A stretch of DNA of 64,000 nt from Peredibacter sp045999315 (GTDB lineage: Bacteria; Bdellovibrionota; Bacteriovoracia; Bacteriovoracales; Bacteriovoracaceae), in NCBI RefSeq assembly GCF_045999315.1, contig NZ_CP174607.1, positions 868,001 to 932,000 of the forward strand, in the 5' to 3' direction. Shown here in pieces: positions 8,362 through 16,689 of this stretch; positions within the stretch are counted from its first letter, which is position 1; every line of letters starts with the position of its first letter. The notes beneath the pieces are model-generated. The model ran no database searches. It worked only from the letters and a program-made list of their open reading frames with translations, and had not been told where the DNA came from. The translations under genes were made by a program, and so were the position numbers.

Positions 8362-9960
8362 TTATTCGCCTGCCGCTCTTTTTTGAGCTCGCTTATCCAG
8401 GCCGTATTTCTCGACCTTCATGATAAGACCTGCGCGAGAGATACCAAGTTCCTTGGCAAGTTTTGACTTGTTGAAACCTGTGCGCTTAAGTCCTTCACGG
8501 ATCATAAGGATCTCTAGTTCCTCAAGAGCATCCTTCAATGAACCATTGGTGTTCACACCTTTCAGGTGACCACCACCTGAGTGAGACGGAGCATGGCCAA
8601 CACCATCGCCGCTCTCTAGAATTCTTGAAGAAAGCATATCTGGAGTAATGGTTTTATCTTCACCGGCAATAACGACGAGACGTTCAACTTCGTTTTGAAG
8701 TTCACGAACGTTACCTGGCCATGTGTGATCAAGCATCTTCTCAAGACACTTCTTAGAGAAAGTCTTAAGTGGAAGACCGGCCTCTTCACAACGCTTCTGG
8801 ATAAAGAAATCCATCAGCACTGGGATATCTTCCTGTCTTTCTCTTAGCGGTGGCAATGCCACGTTGATCACGTTAATTCTGTAATAAAGATCTTCGCGGA
8901 ACTCACCTTTGGCGATCATCTCTTTAAGGTTCTTGTTAGTCGCAGCGATTACGCGAACGTTTACTTTCTTCGGTTGAGTTGCACCCACCGGCATGAACGT
9001 ACCTTCTTGAAGGATACGAAGAAGTTTTACCTGCATTGATGGAGACGTGTCCCCGATTTCATCCAGGAACAGTGTTCCGCCGTTGGCCACTTCAAATACA
9101 CCTTTCTTGTCCTTGATCGCGCCTGTAAACGCACCTTTCACGTGACCGAATAGTTCGGAGTCTAGAAGGTTATCGTTAAACGCTGAACAGTTCACGGCCA
9201 TGAAGACCGCATCTTTTCTTGGTGAATTATAGTGAATCGCCTTCGCCACCATTTCTTTACCGGTACCGTTCTCACCTTGAATCATGATGGTTGATTCAGA
9301 GTTCGATACTTTTGAAAGAAGGTGATAAACCTGTTGCATCTTTTTCGATTTACCAATCAGGTTATGATAACGGTATTTGTTACCGATCTCAGAGTTAAGG
9401 TCCATGATACGAGCTTCACGTTTTGAGATCTCGTGGTGGAAAGTGCCCACTTCATCCGCAACGATCGCCACGAGTTCTTTCATCTCGTCGTAGAAACGGC
9501 CCGCGAATTTTTTAATTTTAGAAACCGCGACTTTAGCGTCTTCCTGGCCAATGCCACACTCGACAACTTTTTTAACAACATTCTCAACCTCTTCAGTTGT
9601 TGAAGTATCTTTGAAATATGGATAAGCGATCACGACCCCACAGAACTCATCGTCCACCACAACCTTGTGTGAGTAACCGTATGTTCCAGGGAAGAAGGCA
9701 TCGAACTCATAACTGTGTTCAGATGATGAATTGAAAAATTCGAATACTTTTTCGACATCAGCTTCAAGCCAGTCATGACCGAATGAATGAGACATTTGAA
9801 GTTTCAGGAAAGGTGATTTGAATGAATAACCCGGTTCTTGTATGAACTGCACACGACCTTGAGTGTCCACATACATGACATCCAGCCCGTACCAATTACC
9901 AATAATCTTCTCGAGGCTTTTCGTAGTATGTAGATCTTTAATCGCTTTCCAATCAATCAT
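8362..9960 (-). CDS. Sigma-54-dependent transcriptional activator, Fis family
   Basis: The start at 9960 is chosen because AGGAGA lies six bases upstream; an ATG 12 codons earlier has no such site. The 532-residue protein has an N-terminal sensory region of about 185 residues without the receiver Asp/Lys pattern, possibly a PocR/GAF-like ligand-binding fold. The central AAA+ domain has Walker A GENGTGKE, the sigma-54 contact loop GAFTGA, Walker B GGTLFLDEIGD and the arginine-finger region FREDLYYRINV. The C-terminal Fis-type helix-turn-helix has NKSKLAKELGISRAGLIMK. It is a bacterial enhancer-binding protein that opens RpoN promoters by ATP hydrolysis. No histidine kinase gene lies beside it, so it probably senses a small molecule or protein directly. 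Its target genes are not shown here. Confidence 0.93.
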   Translation of the reverse strand: MIDWKAIKDLHTTKSLEKIIGNWYGLDVMYVDTQGRVQFIQEPGYSFKSPFLKLQMSHSFGHDWLEADVEKVFEFFNSSSEHSYEFDAFFPGTYGYSHKVVVDDEFCGVVIAYPYFKDTSTTEEVENVVKKVVECGIGQEDAKVAVSKIKKFAGRFYDEMKELVAIVADEVGTFHHEISKREARIMDLNSEIGNKYRYHNLIGKSKKMQQVYHLLSKVSNSESTIMIQGENGTGKEMVAKAIHYNSPRKDAVFMAVNCSAFNDNLLDSELFGHVKGAFTGAIKDKKGVFEVANGGTLFLDEIGDTSPSMQVKLLRILQEGTFMPVGATQPKKVNVRVIAATNKNLKEMIAKGEFREDLYYRINVINVALPPLRERQEDIPVLMDFFIQKRCEEAGLPLKTFSKKCLEKMLDHTWPGNVRELQNEVERLVVIAGEDKTITPDMLSSRILESGDGVGHAPSHSGGGHLKGVNTNGSLKDALEELEILMIREGLKRTGFNKSKLAKELGISRAGLIMKVEKYGLDKRAQKRAAGE

Positions 9961-10072
9961 AGACTTCTCCTGTATAAATGCCCATTCCATGAACATTTTG
10001 AATTTGATCGTCTAACTTATCGGCACTTTGTCGGATTTCTTGACAGGAGAATTGTGCGATTGCGGATTTTAT

Positions 10073-10639
10073 TTACAGCTTGCGGGTAGAAATCTGGATA
10101 AATTCGTCAAAAGTTTGGAAAAACATGGTCTTATTCCACTCCTGAGGGCCCACGTACTTGCGGAGGGTGGTCATGTCTGACGAAAACACATAGGTTTCAG
10201 GAACACGGGTGGTCCCGAAAACATCACGGTGAACGTTCTTGTTGTCCAATAGCCATGTGATAGAAGCTTTTGGGATAGCGATGGTCTTTAAGTGCTTCTC
10301 GACCTTCACTTTATCGTCGTTCACGGCCACCAGTAGGAACTTCACTTCTGGTTGGCCTTCAAATCGTTTTAAAAAGCTTAATAGGTCCGGGAGCTCAGCT
10401 TCACATGGGCCGCACCAAGTGCCCCAATAATGGACAACCAGGAGGCTCGTGCGGTCTTCGAATACTTTTTGAACGTCAAAGGGCCGGCCATCGAGGGTTT
10501 CAAAGGTAGCTTGAGGGAGTTTCGCCAAAATCGCGCCTTGTTTATGCTCCAATTGGCCCTCAAGGGTCTTCTTTTGATAGACCGAGTACCCAACAGCAGC
10601 TGCAATAACGAGAAGAATGACGATGATACGATTTAGCAT
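10073..10639 (-). CDS. TlpA/ResA-like thiol-disulfide oxidoreductase, membrane-anchored
   Basis: The 188-residue protein has one N-terminal membrane anchor (residues 3-19) followed by a thioredoxin fold of the AhpC/TSA-Redoxin type. The active site WGTWCGPCEAELP carries the CxxC pair. LPQATFETLDGRPFD is the usual first strand of TlpA-like proteins, and the cis-proline loop is seen in TTRVPETYVF. The protein would face the periplasm and reduce disulfides, for example in cytochrome c apoproteins or outer-membrane proteins; the partner is unknown. The Shine-Dalgarno is weak. It follows rplQ on the same strand, but a strong terminator separates them. Confidence 0.88.
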   Translation of the reverse strand: MLNRIIVILLVIAAAVGYSVYQKKTLEGQLEHKQGAILAKLPQATFETLDGRPFDVQKVFEDRTSLLVVHYWGTWCGPCEAELPDLLSFLKRFEGQPEVKFLLVAVNDDKVKVEKHLKTIAIPKASITWLLDNKNVHRDVFGTTRVPETYVFSSDMTTLRKYVGPQEWNKTMFFQTFDEFIQISTRKL

Positions 10640-10680
10640 GGCTTAAAAAATGGTCTGCACGACATGCAGGCCCAGATAAC

Positions 10681-10706
10681 AAAAAGCCCTCTTTCGAGGG
10701 CTTTTT
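10681..10706 (-). terminator. Intrinsic terminator of the ribosomal protein superoperon
   Basis: The stem AAAAAGCCCTC/GAGGGCTTTTT with loop TTTC is followed by T on the minus strand. It closes the long ribosomal cluster after rplQ, ten bases past the stop codon. The symmetric A/T flanks could let it work in both directions. Confidence 0.9.
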
Positions 10707-10715
10707 GATTATGAA

Positions 10716-11072
10716 TTACTCAACGAAAGCGATGTAAGCTTCTTTAGCACCGTCACCAAGACGACCTTCAGCAAGCTTAAGGATGCGAGTATATCCACCT
10801 GGGCGTTGCTTGAATTTTGGAGCAACGTTTGTGAATAGAGCTGCAACAGCTTCTTTGTTGTTAAGTTTTGTGAAAGCTAGACGACGATTAGCGATTGTGT
10901 CGTTCTTAGCAATTGTCACAAGCTTCTCAACGAAAGGCTTAATAGCCTTAGCTTTTGTTTCAGTAGTGCGAATTTTACCGTGGATGATTAGTTCCATAGC
11001 AAGACCCTGAACAAGAGCTTTTCTGTGCTGAGGCTTAACGCCTAGTTTGTATTTGTGGTTACCGTGTCTCAT
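10716..11072 (-). CDS. rplQ: 50S ribosomal protein L17
   Basis: The 118-residue protein starts with the family signature MRHGNHKYKLGVKPQHRKAL and contains LIIHGKIRTTETKAKA, the conserved rRNA-contacting segment. It lies near the exit tunnel of the large subunit. The length is close to the bacterial norm (127 in E. coli), with a slightly shorter C-terminus. It follows rpoA by 26 bases, the usual last position of the alpha operon, and is followed by a strong terminator. Confidence 0.97.
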   Translation of the reverse strand: MRHGNHKYKLGVKPQHRKALVQGLAMELIIHGKIRTTETKAKAIKPFVEKLVTIAKNDTIANRRLAFTKLNNKEAVAALFTNVAPKFKQRPGGYTRILKLAEGRLGDGAKEAYIAFVE

Positions 11073-11098
11073 ATAATTCCCCTAAATTAGAACGCTTC

Positions 11099-12115
11099 TT
11101 AGTCAGCGTGCTGAACTTGTTTCATGATATTGTCGACTTTCATGCCAAGGCCAAGTCCCATCGATGAAAGAATCTCTTTAATTTCGTTAAGAGATTTACG
11201 ACCGAAGTTCTTAGTACGTAGCATTTCGCCTTCTGTTTTAGAAACGAGCTCGTAGATATATTTAATGTTAGCGTTTTGTAAACAGTTAGCTGAACGAACA
11301 GATAGCTCAAGCTCAGAAACTGGCTTAAGAAGTGCTTCGTTAGCAACGCCACCAGTTGCAGCAGCAGCTGTAGGCTTAACTTCTGCAGGAGCGTCCTTAT
11401 CTTCGAAGTTAAGGAACACAGAAAGTTGGTCACGAAGGATTTTTGCTGAAATAGCTACAGCATCAACCGGATCAATACCAGCATTTGTCCAAACTTCTAG
11501 AGTTAATTTATCGTAGTCAGTTCTCTTACCAACACGGCTGTTTGTAACAGTGTAGTTCACACGGTGAACTGGAGAGAAAAGAGTATCGATATAGATCCAA
11601 CCAACAGGTAGATCGAAAGCTTCTTTGTTATCAAGAGCTGTTACATAACCTTTACCACGAGCAACTTTTAGCTCCATACGGATTGATCCGCCTGAAGAAA
11701 CGTTAGCGATAACGTGTTCTGGGTTAAGAACTTTTACGTTTGCATTTTCTTGGATATCAGAAGCTTTAACAGCGCCTTCATTGTTCTTCTCAAGAACAAG
11801 AGTCACTTCTTCTTTATCGATGATTTTGAAACGGATCTCTTTTAGGTTAAGGATGATCTCAGAAACTTCTTCTTTGATGTTATTGATTGTGCCGAACTCA
11901 TGGTCAACACCGTCAACTTTAACAGCAACAATACCAGCACCCTGAAGTGATGATAGAAGAACTCTACGAAGAGAGTTACCAAGAGTAAGACCGTAGCCGC
12001 GCTCAAGTGGCTTAGCTGTGAACTTACCGTAGTTAGACTTAAGACCTTCTGTATCTACTTCTAAAGCAGCCGGACGAATCATCCCGGCCCAGTTTTTACT
12101 CATAAAAGAATTCAT
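11099..12115 (-). CDS. rpoA: DNA-directed RNA polymerase subunit alpha
   Basis: The 338-residue protein has the N-terminal dimerisation and assembly domain (GYGLTLGNSLRRVLLSSLQGAGI, residues ~43-65, and the VDHEF region). A flexible linker rich in Ala/Pro (about residues 240-262) leads to the C-terminal domain, which has the helix-hairpin-helix contact surface ELSVRSANCLQNANI and LRTKNFGRKSLNEIKE. This domain binds UP elements and activators. AGGAG precedes the ATG. It directly follows rpsK: rpsD, usually between them, is absent. The gene is slightly longer than E. coli rpoA (329) because of the N-terminus and linker. Confidence 0.98.
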   Translation of the reverse strand: MNSFMSKNWAGMIRPAALEVDTEGLKSNYGKFTAKPLERGYGLTLGNSLRRVLLSSLQGAGIVAVKVDGVDHEFGTINNIKEEVSEIILNLKEIRFKIIDKEEVTLVLEKNNEGAVKASDIQENANVKVLNPEHVIANVSSGGSIRMELKVARGKGYVTALDNKEAFDLPVGWIYIDTLFSPVHRVNYTVTNSRVGKRTDYDKLTLEVWTNAGIDPVDAVAISAKILRDQLSVFLNFEDKDAPAEVKPTAAAATGGVANEALLKPVSELELSVRSANCLQNANIKYIYELVSKTEGEMLRTKNFGRKSLNEIKEILSSMGLGLGMKVDNIMKQVQHAD

Positions 12116-12164
12116 TAATACTCCTAATTAGCAGTGGAACAGAAACGCAACAATAAGCTTTCGC

Positions 12165-12596
12165 TTATACTCTTCTTCTCTTCGGAGCGCGACAGCCGTT
12201 GTGAGGCATTGGGCTCATGTCAGCAACAGAAGTGATTCTGAGGCCAGCAGCAAGAAGAGCGCGGATTGCGTTTTCACGACCAGCGCCTGGACCTTTAACT
12301 TTTACGTCTACAGAGTTAAGGCCATGTTCAGCAGCTTTCTTAGCAGCTTCTTGAGAAGCTACCTGAGCAGCGAATGGAGTTGATTTTTTTGAACCGCGGA
12401 AGCCAAGACCACCAGCAGAAGCCCAAACAACAGCGTTACCATCAGCATCGCTGATTGTTACGATTGTGTTGTTGAACGAAGCGTGGATGTGACATACGCC
12501 GTGATTTAAGTTCTTACGAACTTTCTTCTTACCGCCTTTATTAGCAGCAGCAGAAGTATTCATACCTGAAGCTTTTTGAGCATTAGTTGTTGCCAT
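12165..12596 (-). CDS. rpsK: 30S ribosomal protein S11
   Basis: The 143-residue protein has the S11 core HIHASFNNTIVTI, GFRGSKKSTPFAAQ and the diagnostic C-terminus PHNGCRAPKRRRV. It lies on the platform of the small subunit. The N-terminus is about 14 residues longer than in E. coli and is Ala/Asn-rich then Lys-rich. AGGA before the first ATG supports the long form; an internal Met at residue 12 is a possible alternative. The next gene is rpoA, with no rpsD between. Confidence 0.97.
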   Translation of the reverse strand: MATTNAQKASGMNTSAAANKGGKKKVRKNLNHGVCHIHASFNNTIVTISDADGNAVVWASAGGLGFRGSKKSTPFAAQVASQEAAKKAAEHGLNSVDVKVKGPGAGRENAIRALLAAGLRITSVADMSPMPHNGCRAPKRRRV

Positions 12597-12611
12597 ATAT
12601 TCCTACCTTAA

Positions 12612-12992
12612 TTATTTCATTGCCTTGATTGATTTCTTACCTGCAATCGCTACAGCAGGACCCTTACGTGTACGAGCGTTTGTATGTGTACGCTGACCAC
12701 GAACTGGAAGACCCTTACGGTGACGAATACCACGGTAACAACCAAGATCCTTAAGGCGCTTGATGTTTAGTGCGATTTCACGACGAAGGTCACCTTCTAC
12801 AGTGTACTCATCAAGAGCAGAACGAATCGCCTGTACTTCTTCTTCAGTGATATCGTTAGAGCTCTTGTCTCCGTGGATACCAACCTTAGCAAGCACATCA
12901 GTAGCAACTTTAGGGCCTACGCCGTAAATTGCTCTTAGAGCTACGCTCATTTTTTTATTTCTTGGTAAGTCTACACCTAATAAACGTGCCAT
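12612..12992 (-). CDS. rpsM: 30S ribosomal protein S13
   Basis: The 126-residue protein has the N-terminal helix-two-turn-helix (MARLLGVDLPRNKKM, IYGVGPKVATDVL) and the C-terminal tRNA-contacting tail with RGQRTHTNARTRKG. It contacts P-site tRNA and the B1 inter-subunit bridges. The length is a little above the E. coli protein (118). It sits 12 bases after rpmJ and 15 bases before rpsK in the alpha operon order. Confidence 0.98.
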   Translation of the reverse strand: MARLLGVDLPRNKKMSVALRAIYGVGPKVATDVLAKVGIHGDKSSNDITEEEVQAIRSALDEYTVEGDLRREIALNIKRLKDLGCYRGIRHRKGLPVRGQRTHTNARTRKGPAVAIAGKKSIKAMK

Positions 12993-13004
12993 ATTTTTCC
13001 CCTA

Positions 13005-13121
13005 CTAGCCTTGTTTTTGCTTATGCTTTGGATTTACTTTGCAAATTACGCGAAGAACGCCTTCACGCTTTACAACTTTACAGTCTTTACAGATTGGTTT
13101 TACCGATGAACGTACTTTCAT
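13005..13121 (-). CDS. rpmJ: 50S ribosomal protein L36 (zinc-binding type)
   Basis: This 38-codon gene was read directly from the minus strand. It starts MKVRSSVKPICKDCKVVKR and ends in PKHKQKQG. It keeps the zinc ligands C11, C14, C27 and the C-terminal His (CxxC...CKVNPKH), so it is the C+ form. The length equals E. coli L36. The gene lies between infA and rpsM in the usual order, three bases after infA stops. Confidence 0.96.
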   Translation of the reverse strand: MKVRSSVKPICKDCKVVKREGVLRVICKVNPKHKQKQG

Positions 13122-13124
13122 AAT

Positions 13125-13349
13125 TTAACCCTTGCTTCTAAAAATGATTCGACCTTTATCAAGGTCATATTTACTAATCTCAATCACAACCTTATCGCCA
13201 GGTAGGATCTTGATAAAATTCATTCTCATCTTCCCGCTAATGTGGGCTAAAACCACATGCCCATTCGGGAGTTTTACTCTAAAACGTGTATTGGGTAAAA
13301 GTTCGAGAACTTCCCCTTCCACTTCAATTGTGTCAGTTGACTCAGCCAT
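13125..13349 (-). CDS. infA: Translation initiation factor IF-1
   Basis: The 74-residue protein is a single OB-fold with the family motifs IEVEGEVLELLPNTRFRV, HVVLAHISGKMRMNFI and GDKVVIE. It binds the 30S A site during initiation. It is the first gene of the infA-rpmJ-rpsM-rpsK-rpoA-rplQ unit, which has its own promoter (TTGTCT-N17-TATAAG) in the spacer after adk. An AAGG-like Shine-Dalgarno precedes the ATG. Confidence 0.97.
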   Translation of the reverse strand: MAESTDTIEVEGEVLELLPNTRFRVKLPNGHVVLAHISGKMRMNFIKILPGDKVVIEISKYDLDKGRIIFRSKG

Positions 13350-13372
13350 GCCCTTCCTAAATAGAAAGTGAT

Positions 13373-13401
13373 CTTATATATAAAAAAAAACTAGAAGACA
13401 A
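13373..13401 (-). promoter_or_regulatory. Sigma-70-type promoter of infA
   Basis: On the minus strand the elements are TTGTCT, a 17-base spacer containing nine T, and TATAAG. Transcription would start about 30 bases before the infA ATG. The spacer between adk and infA is the largest gap in this part of the cluster and contains no hairpin, so the alpha cluster probably has this extra promoter. Confidence 0.6.
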
Positions 13402-13421
13402 TATTATTTAATAACGGAACG

Positions 13422-14057
13422 TCACACTTTTGACGAAATCATATTATAGATTTCATCAACCGATCCTTCCGCATCAACCTTCATCAAACGTCCAAGATCT
13501 TGATAGTACTTGAGGACAGGATTAATAGTGTCTTGAAACACCGTTAGGCGATTCTTAATCACATCTTCCTTATCATCAGCTCTCTGTTGGAGATCTGTAC
13601 CACCGCACTGGTCGCATACGCCCATTACCTTAGGCTTTTTTGAGATGAGGTTATATATAGCACCGCAGTTCTTACATGTCCTGCGATTTGTTAGTCTTTC
13701 GACTAACTTAGTCATATTAATTTCAAAGTACACCGCCAAAGACGGAGCACCCTTTAATACTTCTTTATCAAGAGTCTGAGCCTGGGCCAGATTTCTTGGA
13801 TATCCATCAAAGATATACTGAGAAGCCGTCAGGTTAATGTTGGCCTGAAGGAGTCTGATAACTAGGTCATCTGAAACCAACTTGCCCTCATCCATTACTT
13901 TCTTCACTTCAAGACCAAGCGGCGACATCTTACTGATTTCAGAGCGAAGTAGGTCACCAGTAGAAATGTGTTTAAAATTTCTATCAGCTACAAACTTATT
14001 TGCCTGCGTTCCTTTACCAGAACCTGGGGCTCCTATGAAAATCAGATGGGATTTCAT
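13422..14057 (-). CDS. adk: Adenylate kinase (zinc-lid type)
   Basis: The 211-residue enzyme converts ATP + AMP to 2 ADP. The P-loop is GAPGSGKGTQ at residues 8-17, the AMP-binding region has HISTGDLLRSE, and the DGYPRN motif is present. The lid domain carries four Cys (CKNC...CDQC), a zinc-binding lid absent from the E. coli enzyme but common in many bacteria. The start overlaps the secY stop (TAATG), so the two are translationally coupled. No map gene follows, unlike in many bacteria. Confidence 0.97.
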   Translation of the reverse strand: MKSHLIFIGAPGSGKGTQANKFVADRNFKHISTGDLLRSEISKMSPLGLEVKKVMDEGKLVSDDLVIRLLQANINLTASQYIFDGYPRNLAQAQTLDKEVLKGAPSLAVYFEINMTKLVERLTNRRTCKNCGAIYNLISKKPKVMGVCDQCGGTDLQQRADDKEDVIKNRLTVFQDTINPVLKYYQDLGRLMKVDAEGSVDEIYNMISSKV

Positions 14058-15376
14058 TAGAACCTTTTCACGCCAGAGTACTTGCCCTTAACTTTATAGG
14101 CCGTATCCAAACGCTGAGAGATCATGAAACCTTCAGCCTGGGCCATCGTATCGATAGCAACACCCACAAGAATTAGAAGAGAAGTTCCACCAAAGTAGAA
14201 CGGTACTTTTGCGTAGTTAAATAGGATAGAAGGCATAAGACAGATAGCTGCTACATAAACAGCACCTACTAGTGTTAAGCGACTTACTACCTGGTTAAGG
14301 AAATCAGCAGTCTGATCACCTGGACGGATACCTGGGATAAATCCACCGTTCTTCTTTAGAGACTCAGAAACGTCTTCAGTTTTGAACTGAATTGTTGAGT
14401 AGAAGTACGCGAAGAAAACAATCAAGCCGATGAATACGCAGTTGTAAAGCATGCGACCTGGATAGAACAACTGCTCAATGTTCGTGAAGTAGGCCTTAAT
14501 TGGGCTTTCTTGTGGAACGAATTGAGAAATAGTTGTCGGGAACCCTAGAAGTGCACTCGCGAAGATCGGAGGCATAACTCCAGAGATATTTACTTTAATT
14601 GGAAGGTGAGAAGACTGACCACCGAACACACGGTTATTAACAACACGCTTAGCGTACTGAACCGGAACTTTGCGGAAAGCTCTCTCTACGAAAATGATGA
14701 ACCAGAATGAAACCAACATAATCGCAAGAACGATTAGAAGATTTACGATGCTCATTTCACCGTTTTGTAGAAGGTTGAATGTATCTCTGATACCTGATGG
14801 GATACCAGCAGCGATACCTGCGAAGATGATAAGAGAAATACCGTTACCGATACCTCTTTCTGTGATCTGCTCGCCCAGCCACATAACAAACATAGTACCG
14901 GCAGTTAAGCTGATTACAGTTAAAAGACGAAAGCTCATGCCTGGATCAATCACCACCGGAAGACCGTTTGGTGATTTAATGTTCTCAAGACCAACTGCTA
15001 GACCGTAACCCTGGAAAAAACACAGAAGTACAGTTGCATAACGAGTATATTGAGAGATTTTCTTATGACCATCCGGCTCTTTTTGAAGTTCGCCAAGGGC
15101 CGGGATCGAATAAGATAGAAGAGAGAAAATAATCGAAGACGTGATGTAAGGCATGATTCCTAGAGCGAGTACTGAGAAACGCTCAAGAGCTCCACCTGAG
15201 AAGGTGTTGAATACGCTAAAGAGAGAGCCCTTCATTCCATCAAAAAATGATGAAAGAGCGGCCCCATCAACTCCCGGTGTAGGGACTTGAGTGGCCACTC
15301 GATATATTCCAAGCATTAAAATGGTAAAGAAAACTCGTTTTTTTAGCTCTTCGAGCTTAGAAACATTCGATGACAT
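14057..15376 (-). CDS. secY: Protein translocase subunit SecY
   Basis: The 439-residue integral membrane protein has ten predicted helices. It has the plug region near residues 60-70 (FNTFSGGALERFSVLALGIM) and the conserved cytoplasmic loop motifs GIGNGISLIIFAGI, RRVPVQYAKR-like (FRKVPVQYAKRVV) and GIRPGDQTADFLNQV. It forms the Sec channel with SecE (encoded in this window) and SecG. It is the last gene of the spc cluster after rplO and overlaps adk by one base. Confidence 0.98.
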   Translation of the reverse strand: MSSNVSKLEELKKRVFFTILMLGIYRVATQVPTPGVDGAALSSFFDGMKGSLFSVFNTFSGGALERFSVLALGIMPYITSSIIFSLLSYSIPALGELQKEPDGHKKISQYTRYATVLLCFFQGYGLAVGLENIKSPNGLPVVIDPGMSFRLLTVISLTAGTMFVMWLGEQITERGIGNGISLIIFAGIAAGIPSGIRDTFNLLQNGEMSIVNLLIVLAIMLVSFWFIIFVERAFRKVPVQYAKRVVNNRVFGGQSSHLPIKVNISGVMPPIFASALLGFPTTISQFVPQESPIKAYFTNIEQLFYPGRMLYNCVFIGLIVFFAYFYSTIQFKTEDVSESLKKNGGFIPGIRPGDQTADFLNQVVSRLTLVGAVYVAAICLMPSILFNYAKVPFYFGGTSLLILVGVAIDTMAQAEGFMISQRLDTAYKVKGKYSGVKRF

Positions 15377-15394
15377 CCTTGTATCCTTCTTTAA

Positions 15395-15850
15395 TTAGGC
15401 ATTCTCAACTTTGCCGCCAGCTTTTTTGATTAATTCTAAAGCTTTAGCAGAGAACTTTTCAATGCCTTTAAAGGTTAGAGCTTTATTAAATTCGCCTTTT
15501 GCCAGAATTTTGATCGGCATAGACTTATTAATACCAGCTAGGAAACCTTTTTCGATAAGAGTTTCGCGAGTTACAACTTCAGAGTCGAACTTCGCAGCTA
15601 GCTTCTCAAGGTTAACAACAGCGTATTCAACTTTGAATGCTGCGTTAGAGAAACCAACTTTTGGTAGACGTCTGTAAAGAGGCATCTGACCACCCTCGAA
15701 ACCGATACGGATACCACCGCCAGTACGAGCTTTTTGACCCTTGTGACCTTTACCAGCTTGAGTACCTTGACCAGAACCCTGACCACGGCCGATACGCTTG
15801 ATATTCTTGTGGGCGCCTTTTGGGCTTTTTAGTGTTTTAAGAGTTAACAT
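15395..15850 (-). CDS. rplO: 50S ribosomal protein L15
   Basis: The 151-residue protein has the Gly/Lys/Arg-rich N-terminal extension (RIGRGQGSGQGTQAGKGHKGQ, GFEGGQMPLYRRLPK) that threads into 23S rRNA, followed by a globular C-terminal domain. The length is typical (144 in E. coli). It precedes secY by 18 bases and follows rpmD by 12 bases. Confidence 0.97.
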   Translation of the reverse strand: MLTLKTLKSPKGAHKNIKRIGRGQGSGQGTQAGKGHKGQKARTGGGIRIGFEGGQMPLYRRLPKVGFSNAAFKVEYAVVNLEKLAAKFDSEVVTRETLIEKGFLAGINKSMPIKILAKGEFNKALTFKGIEKFSAKALELIKKAGGKVENA

Positions 15851-15862
15851 TTTAAACCTCTA

Positions 15863-16045
15863 TTATTTTACGATCTCGAGCCACTGGATCATAGCTTTGA
15901 TCATTCCACGAACAGCTGGAGTATTCTCAAGCGTTTTCGTGTGATTGATTCTTCTAAGACCTAGGCCGCGGACTGTAGCTTTTTGCTTTTCAGTACAAGC
16001 GATTGTGCTTCTGATTAGTTTAACTGTAATTTGCTTGTTGCTCAT
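15863..16045 (-). CDS. rpmD: 50S ribosomal protein L30
   Basis: The 60-residue protein has the bacterial short L30 form: ITVKLIRSTIACTEKQKATV, then GLGLRRINHTKTLENTPAVRGMI, the conserved core. It binds domain II/V junction rRNA at the base of the large subunit. It follows rpsE by eight bases and lies in the standard spc order rpsE-rpmD-rplO. Confidence 0.96.
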   Translation of the reverse strand: MSNKQITVKLIRSTIACTEKQKATVRGLGLRRINHTKTLENTPAVRGMIKAMIQWLEIVK

Positions 16046-16053
16046 ATATCACC

Positions 16054-16677
16054 TTAAGCTTTTGGAGCTTTAGCCTTCATACGAAGACCTTTAGTGTTTA
16101 CACCGCGAACAGTTGCCACTTCATCAAGTGAACGAAGGTTCTTAAGTGCTTTGAAAGTTGCTTTTACGATGTTGTGTGGGTTTGATCCACGAACAGACTT
16201 AGTAAGTACGTTCTTAACACCAGCAAGCTCAAGGATTGAACGACAAGCACCAGCAGCTTTAATACCAGTACCTTCGCCAGCAGGCTTAAGAAGAACTTCA
16301 CCAGCGCCGAATAGACCTAGTACTTCGTGAGGGATTGTTCCGTTCTCGATAGATACTTTGATCATACGCTTAGAAGCTTTCATACCAGCTTTGCGGATTG
16401 CATCTGGTACTTCTTTCGCTTTACCAAGACCGTAGCCAACTTTACCGTTCTTATCACCTACAACAATTAGTGCTGCAAATGAGAAACGACGACCACCCTT
16501 AACTACTTTAGCAACGCGATTAACAGCAACAACTCTTTCTTCAAGATCAGGGTTTAGACCGTCTTGAGCAGCTGGCTTCTTTTCTGCGCGAGGGGCACGA
16601 GCTGGACGCTTGCCACCTTTCTTATCAGCTTTCGCTTCTGTTTCGTTTTCTACTTCGTTGTTATTTTCTTCGCTCAT
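16054..16677 (-). CDS. rpsE: 30S ribosomal protein S5 with N-terminal extension
   Basis: The 207-residue protein has the S5 dsRBD-like domain from about residue 45 (LEERVVAVNRVAKVVKGGRR, FSFAALIVVGDKNGKVGYG) and a C-terminal domain with GAGEVLLKPAGEGTGIKAAG. It is about 40 residues longer than E. coli S5 because of a charged, Asn/Glu- then Lys/Ala/Pro-rich N-terminal tail. AGGGGA before the first ATG supports this long form. S5 acts in decoding fidelity and mRNA unwinding. Confidence 0.97.
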   Translation of the reverse strand: MSEENNNEVENETEAKADKKGGKRPARAPRAEKKPAAQDGLNPDLEERVVAVNRVAKVVKGGRRFSFAALIVVGDKNGKVGYGLGKAKEVPDAIRKAGMKASKRMIKVSIENGTIPHEVLGLFGAGEVLLKPAGEGTGIKAAGACRSILELAGVKNVLTKSVRGSNPHNIVKATFKALKNLRSLDEVATVRGVNTKGLRMKAKAPKA

Positions 16678-16689
16678 ACTTTCCCCTAA

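Noticed and set aside
10040..10045. Plus-strand TTGACA between the sigma-54 activator and the thioredoxin gene
   Set aside because: No -10 element at proper spacing and no plus-strand gene follows.
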